DNA of 64,000 nt from Selenia dentaria. Its lineage: Eukaryota; Arthropoda; Insecta; Lepidoptera; Geometridae. The notes beneath the pieces were generated by a model, which did not search any database, was not told the origin of the DNA, and saw nothing but the letters and a program-made list of their open reading frames with translations. Position numbers and translations under genes: made by a program. The DNA lies in NCBI GenBank assembly GCA_917880725.1, contig OU862881.1, positions 27,626,001-27,690,000 of the forward strand. The letters run 5' to 3'. This document shows, one piece after another, positions 40,555 through 52,619 of this stretch (position 1 is its first letter; each line of letters starts with the position of its first letter).

Positions 40555-40700
40555 AAGTTAGGCTATGTCGAGGGCATTCGAGCGGCCTAAAAACTTCGAC
40601 ATCGCACTGGGCCTGCATGGTGGATGATGACCAATGGCTCGAGTCCCAGCAGTGGGAACAAAATGGGCTGATTATTATGATTATGATTATAATATTAATG
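40555..40700 (+). mobile_element. RTE-type LINE 3' end, plus strand
   Basis: ATCGCACTGGGCCTGCATGG, GGCTCGAGTCCCAGCAGTGG and GGGCTGATTATTATGATTAT form the end of a second RTE subfamily, whose tail is (GATTAT)n rather than (GAT)n. Only the last ~140 bp remain. Confidence 0.55.
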
Positions 40701-41340
40701 TTGATTAAATACATTTAGAGCAACCTAACCGACGCGCCAGCAGCTTCGCTTGGTTCACCATCAAAGTCAGAGAAATAATTGAATTCACCTGCTTAGGGGT
40801 GACATTTCCCAAATTCCTTATTATGCGGATGCTTACAAAAAGGCATCAACTACCAAAATTTCATGTTTGCAGACCTGGCTGATATGGCTCTGTGTCTATA
40901 AATCAGTCAGTTAGTCAGTCAGAGCAAATAATACTAAAATTATATACTATAAAAAGAGCCTAACAGTAGCAAGAATTCCGATGAGAGGTCGTTTATTGTT
41001 GATTTTTTTTAAATTATCGTTTAACATTGAGTGTTATATTAAAATATACCTACTTACTTATAGCATCTCGTCAGTATGCAGGAAGAGTATTCGTCAATAA
41101 GACTATTGAAAGCGTTGGCCTTGCCAATCGTTTATGTCGGGATGAATCTGTACTGTCGATTCTATGAATCATTTATTGATAGACATCAAAGTCACGATTC
41201 TGCTAAAATTATTTTATAATTGTATGTGTATATTACTATTGAAGTGAGACGCAGAATTCAACTTAATCCACAAAATAATTATAAAAAAGACGTTTTATTT
41301 GAAGAGGTGTTCATAAAATATGTATGTACAAATATATAAA
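40701..41340. other. A+T-rich sequence, nothing recognised
   Basis: No feature seen. Confidence 0.5.
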
Positions 41341-41401
41341 TCATCATCACCATCATCATCTCAGCTGTAGGACGTCCACTGCTGAACATACGCCTCCACC
41401 A
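41341..41401 (-). mobile_element. RTE-clade LINE, last 60 bp
   Basis: Minus strand GGCGTATGTTCAGCAGTGG, ACGTCCTACAGCTGAGATG and the (GAT)n tail; a very short 5'-truncated copy. Confidence 0.65.
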
Positions 41402-41912
41402 AATATATAAATTGAAATAAATCATTACAACCGTGTAAGACTTCATTCTAATAGCAGAATTGCCCTCTAGACGAAATGGTAACGGCATTCAGAAATATAC
41501 GCACGATTTCTCTAGTTCAAAGAGACCGGAACTTCTGGGTTAAGGATTTAGTGTTATTAGATATTTATTTTTTAATATTAATGTATTTATTGCATAATAA
41601 TGTGTATAATTTCTACAAAAGGACTTCCACTAGGAATATTATATACGTATTTGGCGAAAGTTGAAATGCAGATCAACTCAATTTTAGTGTGTAGAGTAAA
41701 AAAATTATATCTAATAAAATTCTTACAAAAAATTTAACACGATTTAAAGTTAGAGTCTTATACATTGATAAGATTTTTTACTATTATGATTTTAAAGCAA
41801 TAACGCCTACATTAGCGAGACCGAACATAATATAATATATACTTGTGAATTTATGATATACATAAAAACTATTACTGATATTTACAGCTGCAGTGCCAGC
41901 CAGAGTTTAAAA
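41402..41912. other. A+T-rich sequence with a SINE scrap
   Basis: 41797-41826 is the family-1 SINE 3' end on the minus strand (CGCTAATGTAGGCGTTATTG). Nothing else. Confidence 0.5.
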
Positions 41913-42098
41913 CTGCCGTGCGATTCTGTAATGATTAGTTGACGAGCTCGTCAACGAGCTCACTGATGTCAAATACTTTATGAGATATCGCCCTTGTACA
42001 TAAGTTTGTTTTTCCAACGTTTCTTGTCATCTCGTCATTTGTTTCACGGATGTTGTCAAAGATGCAACGATGTTTGCTCTTAGAGAATCGCACGGCAG
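41913..42098. mobile_element. 186-bp MITE, copy 2
   Basis: CTGCCGTGCGATTCTGTAA at the left and TTAGAGAATCGCACGGCAG at the right; same length and order as 29744-29929. Inside, GACGAGCTCGTC is a perfect palindrome next to AACGAGCTC. Confidence 0.75.
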
Positions 42099-42204
42099 TA
42101 GTTTTGCGTGGCACTACACTGCGGCAAGTCTAATAAAGATTAACATTGTATCTTATAGAAATGTAATAGTTTAATTTTATTTTACACTATTAGGAAAACT
42201 ACAG

Positions 42205-42275
42205 CTTTCTGACACGGATTGTCGGATGTCACGGGTTCGAATCCCGTCCGAGGAAGTGTACTTTTCTCTCTAAAA
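42205..42275 (+). repeat. SINE family 1, internal fragment
   Basis: CTGACACGGATTGTCGG and CACGGGTTCGAATCCCGTCC (B box with complete T-arm hairpin) followed by GAGGAAGTGTACTTTT, matching 2150-2215. Confidence 0.65.
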
Positions 42276-43849
42276 TTGCAATGAAAGATAACATTGTTTT
42301 AACCTGACCATCATAACTGTTGAAGTATTACATTTCAATTTATATCTACGATACCAATATTATATAGACTGGCAAAATGCGAGTGTTTATAGATACGGGA
42401 AAAGTATGAGAAGTTACTCTTGTTCTCTTTATCTACAAAGAAATCAGAAAATTACTAGTAGAACGCTTTAATAATATTTATATCCGAATGGGTTAACCGC
42501 ATTCTCCTTCTCCAAGCTTTAAAAAAAGGATCATCAAAAGTGGTGCGATAAGCGAAGCAAAAATCTCGAGTAAGGACGACGGGAAGGTCGCATTCCGTTG
42601 GAGTATACTGGTCTTGACAAAAGCCAATGCACCCCAATGCAGAACGATACCGGGACTACAAGTTTAGGTTTGAGGAAATTCGTATAGTTAGTACTATATG
42701 AACTTCCTCAAACGTAATCAAAACTCAAAATATAACTCCTCAAATGTGTAGTTAGAACCAGGTATTGAGTATTCAACTTATATGTCAAAATTATCCGTTA
42801 ACTTGGGCCATTACAACCTTTATAATACCGCTTCCTTAACGTGACCTAAGTTAAGCGGTAGTATAAAGGTTTAGAAACCTAACTTGTTTCTTTAGATACA
42901 TGGGTGGTATGAAAAGAATTCGTTTGAGACACCTATTTCTCAATAACGCAGTTTGGGATAAATTTTTGTTCATTTTAGTTTAACTATTCCACATTCAACC
43001 TAAGCTTTCGACTATTCCACTTTCCCCCACATAGATGTCGCTAAAGCATTATTTTAAACACATAATGCAAAAGGTTAGCCTGGTATTAAAGGAGCTAATT
43101 GCTAAACTTCGTGTGTTTTCTGTTGTGATTTTTTTGGCTGAACCTGGCTGGTTTTTCAGATAAAAAGACGTGATGATATGTACGTACTCCTGTCAGACTC
43201 TTTTACGGGATGACACTATAAACAAGGAAGTGCAACAAACTGCACAAAAGTCAGTGTTGGAACGTATTAAGTAATCTTCTTGCATGCCATTTTCATAAGT
43301 CTCACGACCTCTCGGTGTCACCTTCTCTTGCGACCTTTTGCCATTATTTCTAAATTTAGCCAAGAATAAATCTTGCCAGGAGTCAGTAGTAAGGTGTATT
43401 TATATTTTGTTAAGCATAATTTTCGTATCTGTCAACGTTTGTAAAGCACCAGCGGGTAAGCCGAGTGCAAGCGGAGTAGAAGTACCAGTAAGTGACAAAT
43501 GACAATCGTGTTATAATTTCAGATGGGGATTTAGTTTTATGTTATTTTAATGTCCAATTTGTATAGAACTATCTCAAAACTAGGAATGAAAATATCTTTC
43601 TTTAACACATTTTCCACTGCTGCATGCAACATAAGGCCTTCATCGATATTCTGCTACTGTCCTTGCGGTGTTGCTTCTTCTAACAAAAAATGTACATAAT
43701 GACTATTAATTATGCATATTTTGCCTATCAGGCTACTTACTTTAAAAGATTTTTGCATTTGAGCTTTATTTTAAAAATTACTGTTATTTTGTTTAAATAT
43801 ACCTAGTATGCGATATATATAATATAATAAATCAGCCATGAATGATTAA
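42276..43849. other. Gene-free sequence with two hairpins
   Basis: 42668-42713 (GTTTGAGGAA...TTCCTCAAAC, pairing about 22 bp with mismatches) and 42815-42871 (AACCTTTATA-ATACCGCTT against its near complement) are two imperfect hairpins 100 bp apart. A 60-codon minus ORF at 42455-42637 is unrecognised. Confidence 0.5.
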
Positions 43850-44520
43850 TTATTATTATTATTCTCTGTATTTCAATAATATCATGGGTTTAACCCAGCC
43901 CTTTACATAGGCATAAGTGGGGCTGTAGCCAAGACTTAGAGGCCTGTTTGGTATAACAAATACAATGTAAAAACAGAAACTTTTGGATGGATGGGACATG
44001 GTATATCTATTATAAAAATGGGTAAAATGGCAAGGCTATTGATATGATCTTATTAGTGATAAGGAAGATAGTGGGCTATGGAAGAGACTACGGCACTTGC
44101 CAATTTCAGTCTCATTATACATTTTTGGGCAGGTGGTGACTTGCCAACCACTAAATGGGCCCCCCATAAGGGCCAATGGTGACAAAAGGGGCAACGTTGG
44201 TGTGGATGGCTAAAGGGTTTCGAGAGGTGTGCTGCGGTTTCACTAGAGCGCTACTACCGGCGTTATGCCCTTTAACACTTCCACCCTTGGAGCTTTTTGT
44301 TACTTGCTCTTGCGTCTCCACCCCCAGACGGCCAATTAAGGCAAGTTGGGGGTCAGGGGTCTCATTTAGCCCCAGGGAGAATCAGGGTCCGCGGTGTCGC
44401 CACTCACCGACGGCTCACCACAAACCCGCCCCTGCTTTCAATTAATTATCTCCTGTCCTATATCTCCAGCTTACTTACATATTTTTTTATCTATTTGTCA
44501 AACAATAAAATTAAATAAAA
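43850..44520 (+). repeat. Retroposon X with G+C-rich 3' module, copy D
   Basis: Order on the plus strand: (ATT)n-like border, GGGTTTAACCCAGCCCTTTA, GGGGCTGTAGCCAAGACTTA, CTTGCCAACCACTAAATGGG (module X to ~44175). Then come GGTGACAAAAGGGGCAACG and the G+C-rich module to CCGCCCCTGC (44440), followed by a ~80-bp A+T-rich end with AATAAAATTAAATAAAA. This is the most complete copy and suggests that the element runs X, then G+C module, then an AATAAA end. Confidence 0.65.
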
Positions 44521-45347
44521 CTCTGAAACAAAAACATGAGAAGAAACTTACATAATTATCTTCTACACAGTCTTCAACACTGACATACAATTGTATTTAG
44601 GATACGTCAGATTATTATAGTTTTATTTCAACAGGTATCATGTAAAAATACTTTAAAAAAATTAAAATTTCAAATAAAGAAGATTATACATATAACATTA
44701 AAATTTAATCAACGAAAATATGAAACATCTTTATCATATGAAAAAACCAAGATATTACAATATTGGTACTTTTTACAAAAGAAACTTAAACAAAAAACTT
44801 TGAATATCATCGACCGAGTCCTCACAATGAACTTAATCTTACATGCATAAAAATAATCAAATAAATTCAAACTCTCTCTCTTCAAGCAATCAAACCAAGC
44901 ATCATCCTAAGCCTTTAAAATGAACTGCATTTTTTATAATATAACGGAGTTCAATAACTTTACAAGATTCGTAAAGTTCAAGTTATGCACGACCTTTCAC
45001 TGTAGCGAACCCAAATCATTTTAAAAATAATACAATTAAAGGTACCTTTTTTTTATTATGATAAGTAAAGTAACATCGAAGGCATTCATTGTTTTTTTTT
45101 TATTTTAACAAGTACTTTTTATATTAAAATCATGCTTACATGCACTTGAACGTTAGGTAAGTGTTGTGTTTGAGAAGAATCGCGAATGAAGTAATTATAT
45201 TAATGTCATCGGTAGTATTTACTTATTTTTCCCGGGTACGGTGTTGCTGTTATACGAGTATTTACTTAGTATGGGATGTCAATGCGTATTAATTTATGAA
45301 TACATGAACGGATGGAAATATAGACTATGTAAAATGAAAGTTCTATC
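44521..45347. other. A+T-rich sequence, nothing recognised
   Basis: No feature seen. Confidence 0.5.
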
Positions 45348-46765
45348 TATAATATAAAAATCATCATCATCATCTCAGCCGTAGGACGTCAACTGCTGAA
45401 CATATGCCTCCTCCATGATTTTCCAAAAGGACCGGTTGGAAGCGGCCTGCATCCAACGTCGTCCTGCGACCTTTCTCAGGTCGTCTGTCCACCGTGTCCG
45501 TGGACGACCTACGCTGCGCTTGCCGGTCCGTGGTCTCCACTCCAGAACCTTTCGGCCCCATCGGCCATCGGTTCTGCGTGCTATGTGCCCTGCCCACTGC
45601 CAAACACTTCAGCACTTCACTAGACCGACAGTCAATACGGCACCGCTGGAGAGACTCAAGCACTGCCCACGTCTCGATCGAATCAAAGGCTTTCTCATGT
45701 CTGATGTCCGGGATATCTTCAGTATAATGTCGGGTTTTAACCCTGTTGATCACGGAAACATCAGTGAATATTTGCCTTTTGGTGGTCATAATGAAGTCAA
45801 TCTCATTTCTCGTGGAACCATCGGGACTCAGCCAGGTCCATTTCCTGTGAGGTGGCTTCTGAAAGAAAGAGTTCATCATAAAGAGTCCCTCTTTCTCCAG
45901 GAAGTCTGCTAACCTCGGTCCCCTACGGTTCCGTTGTCCATAGCCTAATTGCCCCATTTTCAACTCATCCTCGCTTCTCTTACCCAACTTCGCGTTGAAG
46001 TCCCCCATAACAACTAGAAAGTGCGTTTCAGAGGTATGTATGGCCCGACTAATGTCCTCATACATATCCTCCACCTCTACATCCGGGTGCGACTTCGTCG
46101 GTGCATATACCTGAATGACCTTCAGCGAATATCGTTTGGGTACTCTGAGTATTAGGTATACGACCCTATTGGAAACGCTATCGATCGTAACTATGTTGTT
46201 AGTGTGGGACTTGTGGACGAGAAAACCGACACCACCTTGGGACTGTTGGTCGTCCTCCAGGTAATAGAGTAGGTTACCTGATTTTAGGGTTATCGTGTCC
46301 TCACCCGCTCTACGGACTTTAGATAACCCCACAATGGCCCAGTGTAACTTACTCATTTCTTCTTCCAGCTCATAAATCTTCTCGTCTGTCCTCATCGTGC
46401 GTATGTTGTGTGTCACCAGGGTTAGTCGTCGTCGTTGAGGGTGGTAGCCGGGCGTCTGCCGGGGTTTTTTAGCACCCCCTGCCCCACCGTTACCGTGGCC
46501 GCTACCGTAGCCAGGAATAGCGGGGCTGCCGGGGACTGGGGGCCTGGTTCTTTTTATCAAATCCATAGGGAGGATTTTGCCAATACTCGCCACGCTTGGC
46601 AGGCGGGTTTGCGAGCGCAGTTTTGGGGTTTTAATACTGGGAAGGTGCTGCTACACACCTTCCGATTGTTATCCCTTAGCAGATTTCTACGCACCCACGG
46701 GTAGAGTTGGGGGCGTACTATTCTAAGCCGGTACCCCACGGCATATAAAAATATAATATAAAAAT
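45348..46765 (-). mobile_element. Internally deleted RTE LINE with target duplication
   Basis: Both ends of an RTE element are kept: 5' UTR from about 46751 and the (GAT)n tail at 45362-45375, but only ~1.39 kb lies between them. The 14-bp direct repeat TATAATATAAAAAT is at 45348-45361 and 46752-46765, so this is one insertion event. Four coding pieces are joined: the endonuclease (46593-45735), a short linker piece RHYTEDIPDI, a reverse transcriptase fragment around HEKAFDSIETW (about 45700-45605), and the C-terminus out of frame. Confidence 0.85.
45370..46593 (-). pseudogene. RTE ORF with internal deletions
   Basis: A 407-codon chimeric frame. Residues ~50-285 are an APE-type endonuclease (LTLVTHNIRTMR, VMGDFNAKLG, WTWLSPDGS), closely similar to the 21697 element but breaking off just before the catalytic SDH segment. 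After two in-frame joins it reads HEKAFDSIETWAVLESLQRC, the region around the first reverse transcriptase aspartate (here altered from FVDYEKAFDS). A third join (GAAGTG microhomology, about 45602) puts the C-terminal part one frame off. The YADD-type catalytic box is missing, so it cannot act autonomously. The N-terminal ~33 residues (MASIGKILPMDLIKRTRP...) show what the intact RTE copy lacks. Confidence 0.8.
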
Positions 46766-46948
46766 AAACCCCTATTTTTCCTGGCCACCCTGTAACTTGA
46801 GAATGGCTTTACCGATGTCACTAATTCTTTTTTTGTTGTGTTAATTTTTGTCAGGAGAAGGTTCTTATGAAATAAAAATCAAGAAAAGGTTATGGCGAGG
46901 TCAAAGGCCGAGCCTACTACACGAACGAAGTCGCGGGTAGCCGCTAGT
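46762..46948 (+). mobile_element. Helitron-like family Z
   Basis: From AAATAAACCCCTATTTTTCC and CTGGCCACCCTG through AATGGCTTTACCGATGTC, GTCAGGAGAAGGTTC, GGCGAGGTCAAAGGCCGAGC to CGCTAGT (46948). The RTE element described above inserted at or just before its 5' end. Confidence 0.65.
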
Positions 46949-48429
46949 AAAATAAAAAGATCTTTCTCCACCATCTATATCTTCTTTCACCAACACGTGT
47001 TACAATGGGTGGTTCTGTTCTTGAAATCGATCTCTTTCTGGCAAAGCTTGCTCAAAATCTTTAGACAGAGATAAATTATTTGAATATTCTATATCTTAAG
47101 TTCGCACAAGGCAAAGATCACTACTAAGTTTAGTATATGATGATTATGATTATTTTGTAATAGCTTATAAAACTGAAATATTAGCTTGCGGTGAACCCAC
47201 ACAGAGTCCGAGCGATGCGTAACATCTTTTTTAATCGACTTGAACTTGAAAAGATTCATGTTGTCTAGCGACCGGTAAACGCACAGAAATCTAAAAAGTT
47301 ACATAAGTTATAATAAACTATGTAATGAAAAAAAAATACATTTTGTATGTAACATTTTAGGGTAAAACTAAAGTCTTACAGTGTACCTGCATCAGCCTTT
47401 AGTTACTTTATTTAGTTTTATTTGTTCCCAAAACAACACAAATATTTCAGGTAATTTTAAGAGATACGTTCATTATGTAATTAATTTTAAATTACTAATT
47501 AAAACCCTTTTTTGCCCAATACTCGTATGTCACTTTGTTCCTCATAAGTACACAAGTGACGACAACAATAATCGAATACTACAACTATAATATAAAAACC
47601 CTGGCATTTCGGTGACAAAAATAAAATAATAAATCTGAAATTTAATCAACTTCATGAATGTTATGATAATTTATATCAGAACTGTTTTAATATTGCTGCT
47701 GTTTAACAATCTCGATACAAACCTGCGCGATCTACGTAACCAATGTGAGAAGAGGAGAAATAAGCGGAATCAAACCATTGCTTGATTTTTGATTGACCAA
47801 TTTTATATCTTCCAATTGCAAGTCAGTTACTTTATGATATTATTACTATATGATTAACAACCAATACTTATCTATATCTGGATGTGTGTTTATTCTTATG
47901 TAGGTGTCATAGAACTCTACGTTCAGATTTTTGCTACTGTCAGCTGCCCTTAAGAATATTTATGATAATTTTTTATTAACGTATTATTAACGTTAAACGT
48001 TTTTATTAAAAAAAAAAAAAAGTGTTTGCCATACTCAAGTTCTAAGATGTAAAAGTTATAGGGTACAATAAACAGGTTTAACTTATATGGTTTAAAGAAT
48101 ATATGACATAGTTATAATTAGGTATATATATATATTTAAAACTAATATTTTATCACTAGACATTCTGCCTAATACAGAAAACACTTGTATTTTAATCAAT
48201 CTATAGGCTATAAATACATTTTAAACTAAAATATGAAATAAAAATTAAGACACCAGTAGCAATTCGCTTGTTCAGAACACAAACTAAACTGGCGAACTAA
48301 AATCTATCTTCAGTTAATTATGGTAGTTCTTATTCTGTTCAAGATTAAGTCCAAATTCATATAACAAAATTAAAAAAATTAACATTAACAAATGAAAATT
48401 CTTGAATTTGCCCTTTCTGTTCAATTGTT
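46949..48429. other. A+T-rich sequence, nothing recognised
   Basis: Short ORFs (60-69 codons) only. (TA)n near 48125-48136 and an A run at 48009-48021. Confidence 0.5.
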
Positions 48430-48770
48430 TAGCAAATTTTATCGTCATGTACAATTACCACCTGGTCCACCGGGTGTTAAGTGGCAACCTCAAGTGCCTA
48501 GAATAGATGCATTTCGTTTCAAGTGACGAACTGCACTGTATAAGTAACGTTGAGACATTAAGTTGTTAAGTCTCATGCGCCTGTAATTTCGCCGGCAACC
48601 ACCTTTCAAACCAGAACACATTATACTGTGTTTATATTATATTGTGAACATTACTGCTTCAACGGTAGAAAAAGGTAAGGTGGCAGTATTTAGCCAGGCG
48701 AACTCATTTACAAAGAGTTCTATTGCACTAAAACTAGTAGTCCTGCCTACAGTAGGCCTCGCGAGCACTG
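48430..48770 (+). repeat. Dispersed lepidopteran repeat, decayed
   Basis: Phrases GTCTCATGCGCCTGTAATTT, GCCGGCAACCACCTTTCAAA, CCAGAACACATTATACTGTG and GGTGGCAGTATTTAGCCAGG, CTCATTTACAAAGAGTTCTA occur in order. I recognise this as a common lepidopteran repeat, family name unknown. The 99-codon ORF at 48644-48943 begins inside it and is probably not a gene. Confidence 0.5.
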
Positions 48771-49984
48771 TCTTATCAGCGGCAATTTTTCGCTGTTTGA
48801 GCCATCTGCAGACGATACGAAAAAATGTGCTTGCCGAATATTACCTAAATGGGGCTCATTTAAACTTCACAACCTATTATCTCGGCAACTACTTCACCAA
48901 TTACGCTCATATTCCAAATTTCTCTTTAAAGTTAAGTACATAATGTGTGTGTCAAATTTAATTAAAATCGGTCAGTAAATATCACTGCGGTAAACTTTCC
49001 CCTATTTTTAGGAAAATTACCCCTATTTAAAATATGTCACTGCAAAAGCTGCAACCTACATTTTGCAGTCATTTGTTTTGCATAGGTGTGCTCGACGATT
49101 AATTTTGCTTGTTAGTTGGAATCGACCTATTTTTTGACATCTGACCTTTTCATTGCTTCATTAAGCAAATTAATAGTATAGTTAACATTTAGAACGGAAG
49201 TGGTATTTGTTTTAAAATTAATTTAAATGTGAATCAATTCACTTGGATCTCCTCTAGGGCATACTTAACTTGAGATTGATTATACCTAAATCGTAAACAA
49301 ATGCCCATTCTCAAATAATAACCCATACAAATTTCATTGGATTACATAAATTATCAATTTAAAACTACGTTTATACCTGAAATGATATGGGCCATTTAAT
49401 TATGTTCCAAAGTTCAACTAATATGCAAAGTATAGAGGTCATTTTTTTAAGCTTACCTATCCTTGAAGCGCTACCTGTGCCCTGCAGTTTCTCCTGAATC
49501 TACTTTTCCAGAATATCGTTTTCCAGGATAAAAAACAACTTACCATGTGTGTCAATCCGATCATCACCTAACATACCACCTACATCCAAGCATACGAGTA
49601 CACACTTTCGTATGTATAATGTTTGTATTAAGGTCTAGCTAGGTGTTATAAATAATAATATTATGACCCGTTGCTGCCTGCGACTGCGTTTGAAATGTTT
49701 TTTTATAATGGATCACTGATGAGACAAACAAGTTATCCCCCTGCTGATGTGTACTGCCTGACGCAATTGTTACAGTGGCACTCAGAGATATATGTTTTAT
49801 AGTTCACTGGCTACAATACCAGCTATAGATGAGAGTCTTATTTGCCGAATAATTTTACTTGCCACAATGCCCTTTAGAATATCTATAACTTCCGTCGTTT
49901 ATTGTTACAAGATGAGGCTTAGGTAGGCTTATTTATTCCAGATAGACCCTAACTAGTGAATCTCGACTTGAGGGAAGATTTGAT
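48771..49984. other. A+T-rich sequence, nothing recognised
   Basis: No feature seen. Confidence 0.5.
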
Positions 49985-50430
49985 AGTACATTCAAGGATT
50001 TAATCAGAAAATCATTTATTCAATTTAGACATCCAAGACGCACTCATGAACGTCAATTATTCTTTATAATGTGCTTAAAAAATTGAGCGTCGTGTTCCAA
50101 AATAACCTACCAAGAAGAAGCGGCAAGAAACTTAGGCCATTCTTTTCATACAGATTTTCTCAATGTTTCTTTGATACTTTAACTACATTTGATAGGTGGC
50201 AGATGGCACATTAACAAAAGTGGAGTATTCCAAGCATCTTTGTCTTCTATATAATGACGGCCTTTATATGATTTTTTATTAACAAATGTTTTACCTTCAA
50301 CTTGAATTTTCCCTCTGTGAGCTCAGTTATGTGTTTGTATTTAATTGTGGAAACGCACACAATTTTCTAGGAATTACTTATTAGTCTTTACAAGTCTCAA
50401 CCTAGGTCCAACTATCCTATGCTTATTCTT
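49985..50430 (-). mobile_element. LINE 3' end, minus strand (copy 1)
   Basis: Minus strand runs GACTTGTAAAGACTAATAAG, ACACATAACTGAGCTCACAG, ACTCCACTTTTGTTAATGTG, TTTCTTGCCGCTTCTTCTTGG, GACGTTCATGAGTGCGTC and ends AAATTGAATAAATGATTTTC. It matches 55915-56360. This is the 3' portion of a common lepidopteran non-LTR family with an AATAAATGATTTT end; coding is decayed. Confidence 0.6.
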
Positions 50431-50934
50431 ATATTATTTTATTTGTACGACTAGATAACTAATCGAACTTCTGGAACACGACCTTAATGCTCATCTACAA
50501 ATTCTGAACTCTGCGGAGGTGCGGTCACGCGCACACCCTATTTTACTAAATGGAAAAAAAAAAACATAAACCTTCGCTTCTTACAGCTATACTTTATATT
50601 TCTGCTGCTTATTGATAATATTATAACCACAAAAATAAAACTGTCTGTGGTGTAACATTGTAACATTTATAAATGAAAAACGCCGCTAAATCTGTTGAAC
50701 AGTGTCAAGAGAGAATTTTGTGCTAAATTCAATGTAGTACGAGTAAGAAGTCGATAAGTAGTAAGCACTCGTTATTATTTATGTTATTATTAGTATATAC
50801 TATTCTTTGTAGCATTGATTGTTGATAAAGTACATATCAAAGGCTACATTACTGAGTTTAGTACCTCTTTAAAATAACGAAGTTTATTGGTCTTAATAAC
50901 TTATATTATGTTCGTGAACTTGAACAATTCATTG
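50431..50934. other. A+T-rich sequence, nothing recognised
   Basis: No feature seen. Confidence 0.5.
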
Positions 50935-51150
50935 AACAAACCGACTTCCATTCTATTTAGTTATTGGAGTGTTACTCAAAAACTACTAGACCGAATTTGA
51001 TAAACTTTATATGGGACCACACGGCTAGCACCAGCTTTCAAATAGAATAGGTTCTGCCAGTCGAAAGTTATGAGGTAACAAACATAAAAGAACAGTCGAA
51101 TTGAGTATCTCCTCCTTTTTGGAAGTCGGTAGAAAATATATGTCACTAGC
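50935..51150 (+). repeat. Family W repeat, fragment
   Basis: AACCGACTTCCATTCTATTT at one end and CCTCCTTTTTGGAAGTCGGT at the other, with AAAACTACTAGACCGAATTT in between. The GAAGTCGGTT end is shared with 51485-51950 and 61195-61566. Confidence 0.5.
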
Positions 51151-51484
51151 TGACTAGTCTCAGACTTCGCTCGCATGGCGTCGCGGTTTATGTCGCCACT
51201 TGAGTAAAAAAAGTACACCTGAAACAAACAGACGGTATTATATTTAAAAATATTTGTAAGTTATAAATACCGTATAGTTTCATAGTTGTGTTTTTGTCTA
51301 TAGCTGTTATTTTGACATTTCTAACAGACAATTCAATTTATAGATTTGTATTTATGTATATATAATAAACAGTTTTCAATAAAAAAAAAATATAATATTA
51401 GGTTAATATTGTTGCTTTACTATTAATTCGAAAATTACTGGTATATTTTAAATATCGAACATTATAAAAAAAAAATACCACACA
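51151..51484. other. A+T-rich sequence, nothing recognised
   Basis: A possible family Z-like scrap at 51155-51205 (ACTAGTCTCAGACTTCGCTCG); otherwise nothing. Confidence 0.4.
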
Positions 51485-51950
51485 ATGGAACCAACTTCAA
51501 CACCGAAAGGTGTGAAATAACTTGTTGAAATCGGTTACCATGATAGTTCAAAAGTAGGTACCTATTATCACAATTTTGTGCGCACGGTACCGACTTCGAC
51601 AAGTTATTTCACACTTTTTGGAGTTGAAGTCGATTCCATATGTTGTAAAAAAAAATTTTCACCACTTTTAGTGACCTTGCCACTTACAGGATCGATTGTC
51701 AATGATGATATCATTAAGATAAATCAACACTTTTAAATTTTTGGAGTTTAACTAAATACTGCTTGACCGAATTTCATGAAATTGAAATGGCATCACCTCG
51801 GAAGTATAATCTACCAAAAAAAGAATTTTGAGAATCGTTCTACAAATGGGGGAGAAATCGGCTAACAAACCCATAAAAAAACACGACATACATACACACG
51901 AAAATATAACAGTATAAATATAACAGAAATAGTTTGCAGTCGGTTAATAA
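51485..51950 (+). repeat. Family W repeat with terminal foldback
   Basis: Starts with a foldback (51485-51639): ATGGAACCAACTTCAACACC and GTGAAATAACTTGTTGAAATC pair with the complementary GACAAGTTATTTCACAC and GAGTTGAAGTCGATTCCAT. Then come TTTTCACCACTTTTAGTGACC, AACTAAATACTGCTTGACCG, CGGAAGTATAATCTACC and TTTGCAGTCGGTTAAT. The same order is found reversed at 61195-61566, so the foldback is part of the element. Confidence 0.6.
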
Positions 51951-52426
51951 AAGATTGCGTATTAATAGTAAGTCAATAGTAATAATGCTAATCAATTTTA
52001 TAATAGTGCTAATAGAGTTGCCACTTTCTTTACATAGAAAGTCACTTATGTTTATAAAAAAAATCTAGGTGCAGCATTCGTATGGCTAAATGTTTACGTA
52101 AGTAATTTCTACGAAACAACCGTCATTTTGCTCAATTCGACGACGACACTCACGACAACCTAGGCAATGTTTAGATTTTTTGGAACAAATTATTTTGTAA
52201 TGGCAATATACTTAATGCATAATGGCAACTTAGTTTTTGTGACTATATGCTCCGCGGTGATGCTTTAATGCTAACGGTCAAACTTACTCAATCCATACAC
52301 GTGAATATATGTATATATACTTATACATATATCACCACGTATGTATAAGAAACATTTTACTGGATCATCGGATTTCGATATTTATTTTGCTTTATGATCG
52401 TTTAGGGCCTAGTACGTGATTTTTAT
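51951..52426. other. A+T-rich sequence, nothing recognised
   Basis: An ATGTATATATACTTATACATATAT palindrome-like stretch at 52308-52331; nothing else. Confidence 0.45.
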
Positions 52427-52619
52427 ACTAGCGACTGACTAAGACTTCGTTCGCGTAGAAAACTCGGCTTTCGGCTTCGCCATAACCTTTTCTTTCATAA
52501 GAACCTTCTTCTGACAATAATCAACACAACAAAAAAGAATTAGCGAGATTTTTTTATCGGTTCTCAAAATATATCGTGCGTGACCAGGAGAAATAGGGGT
52601 CCTTTTTTATATCTATAGA
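52427..52619 (-). mobile_element. Helitron-like family Z, tandem copy 1
   Basis: Plus strand reads ACTAGCGACTGACTAAGACTT ... CATAAGAACCTTCTTCTGAC ... GTGCGTGACCAGGAGAAATA ... TATATCTATAGA; on the minus strand this is TC...CTAGT. It directly abuts the next copy. Confidence 0.7.

Noticed and set aside
48644..48943. 99-codon ORF as a host gene
   Set aside because: Its first half lies inside a dispersed repeat that I recognise, and the rest has no domain.
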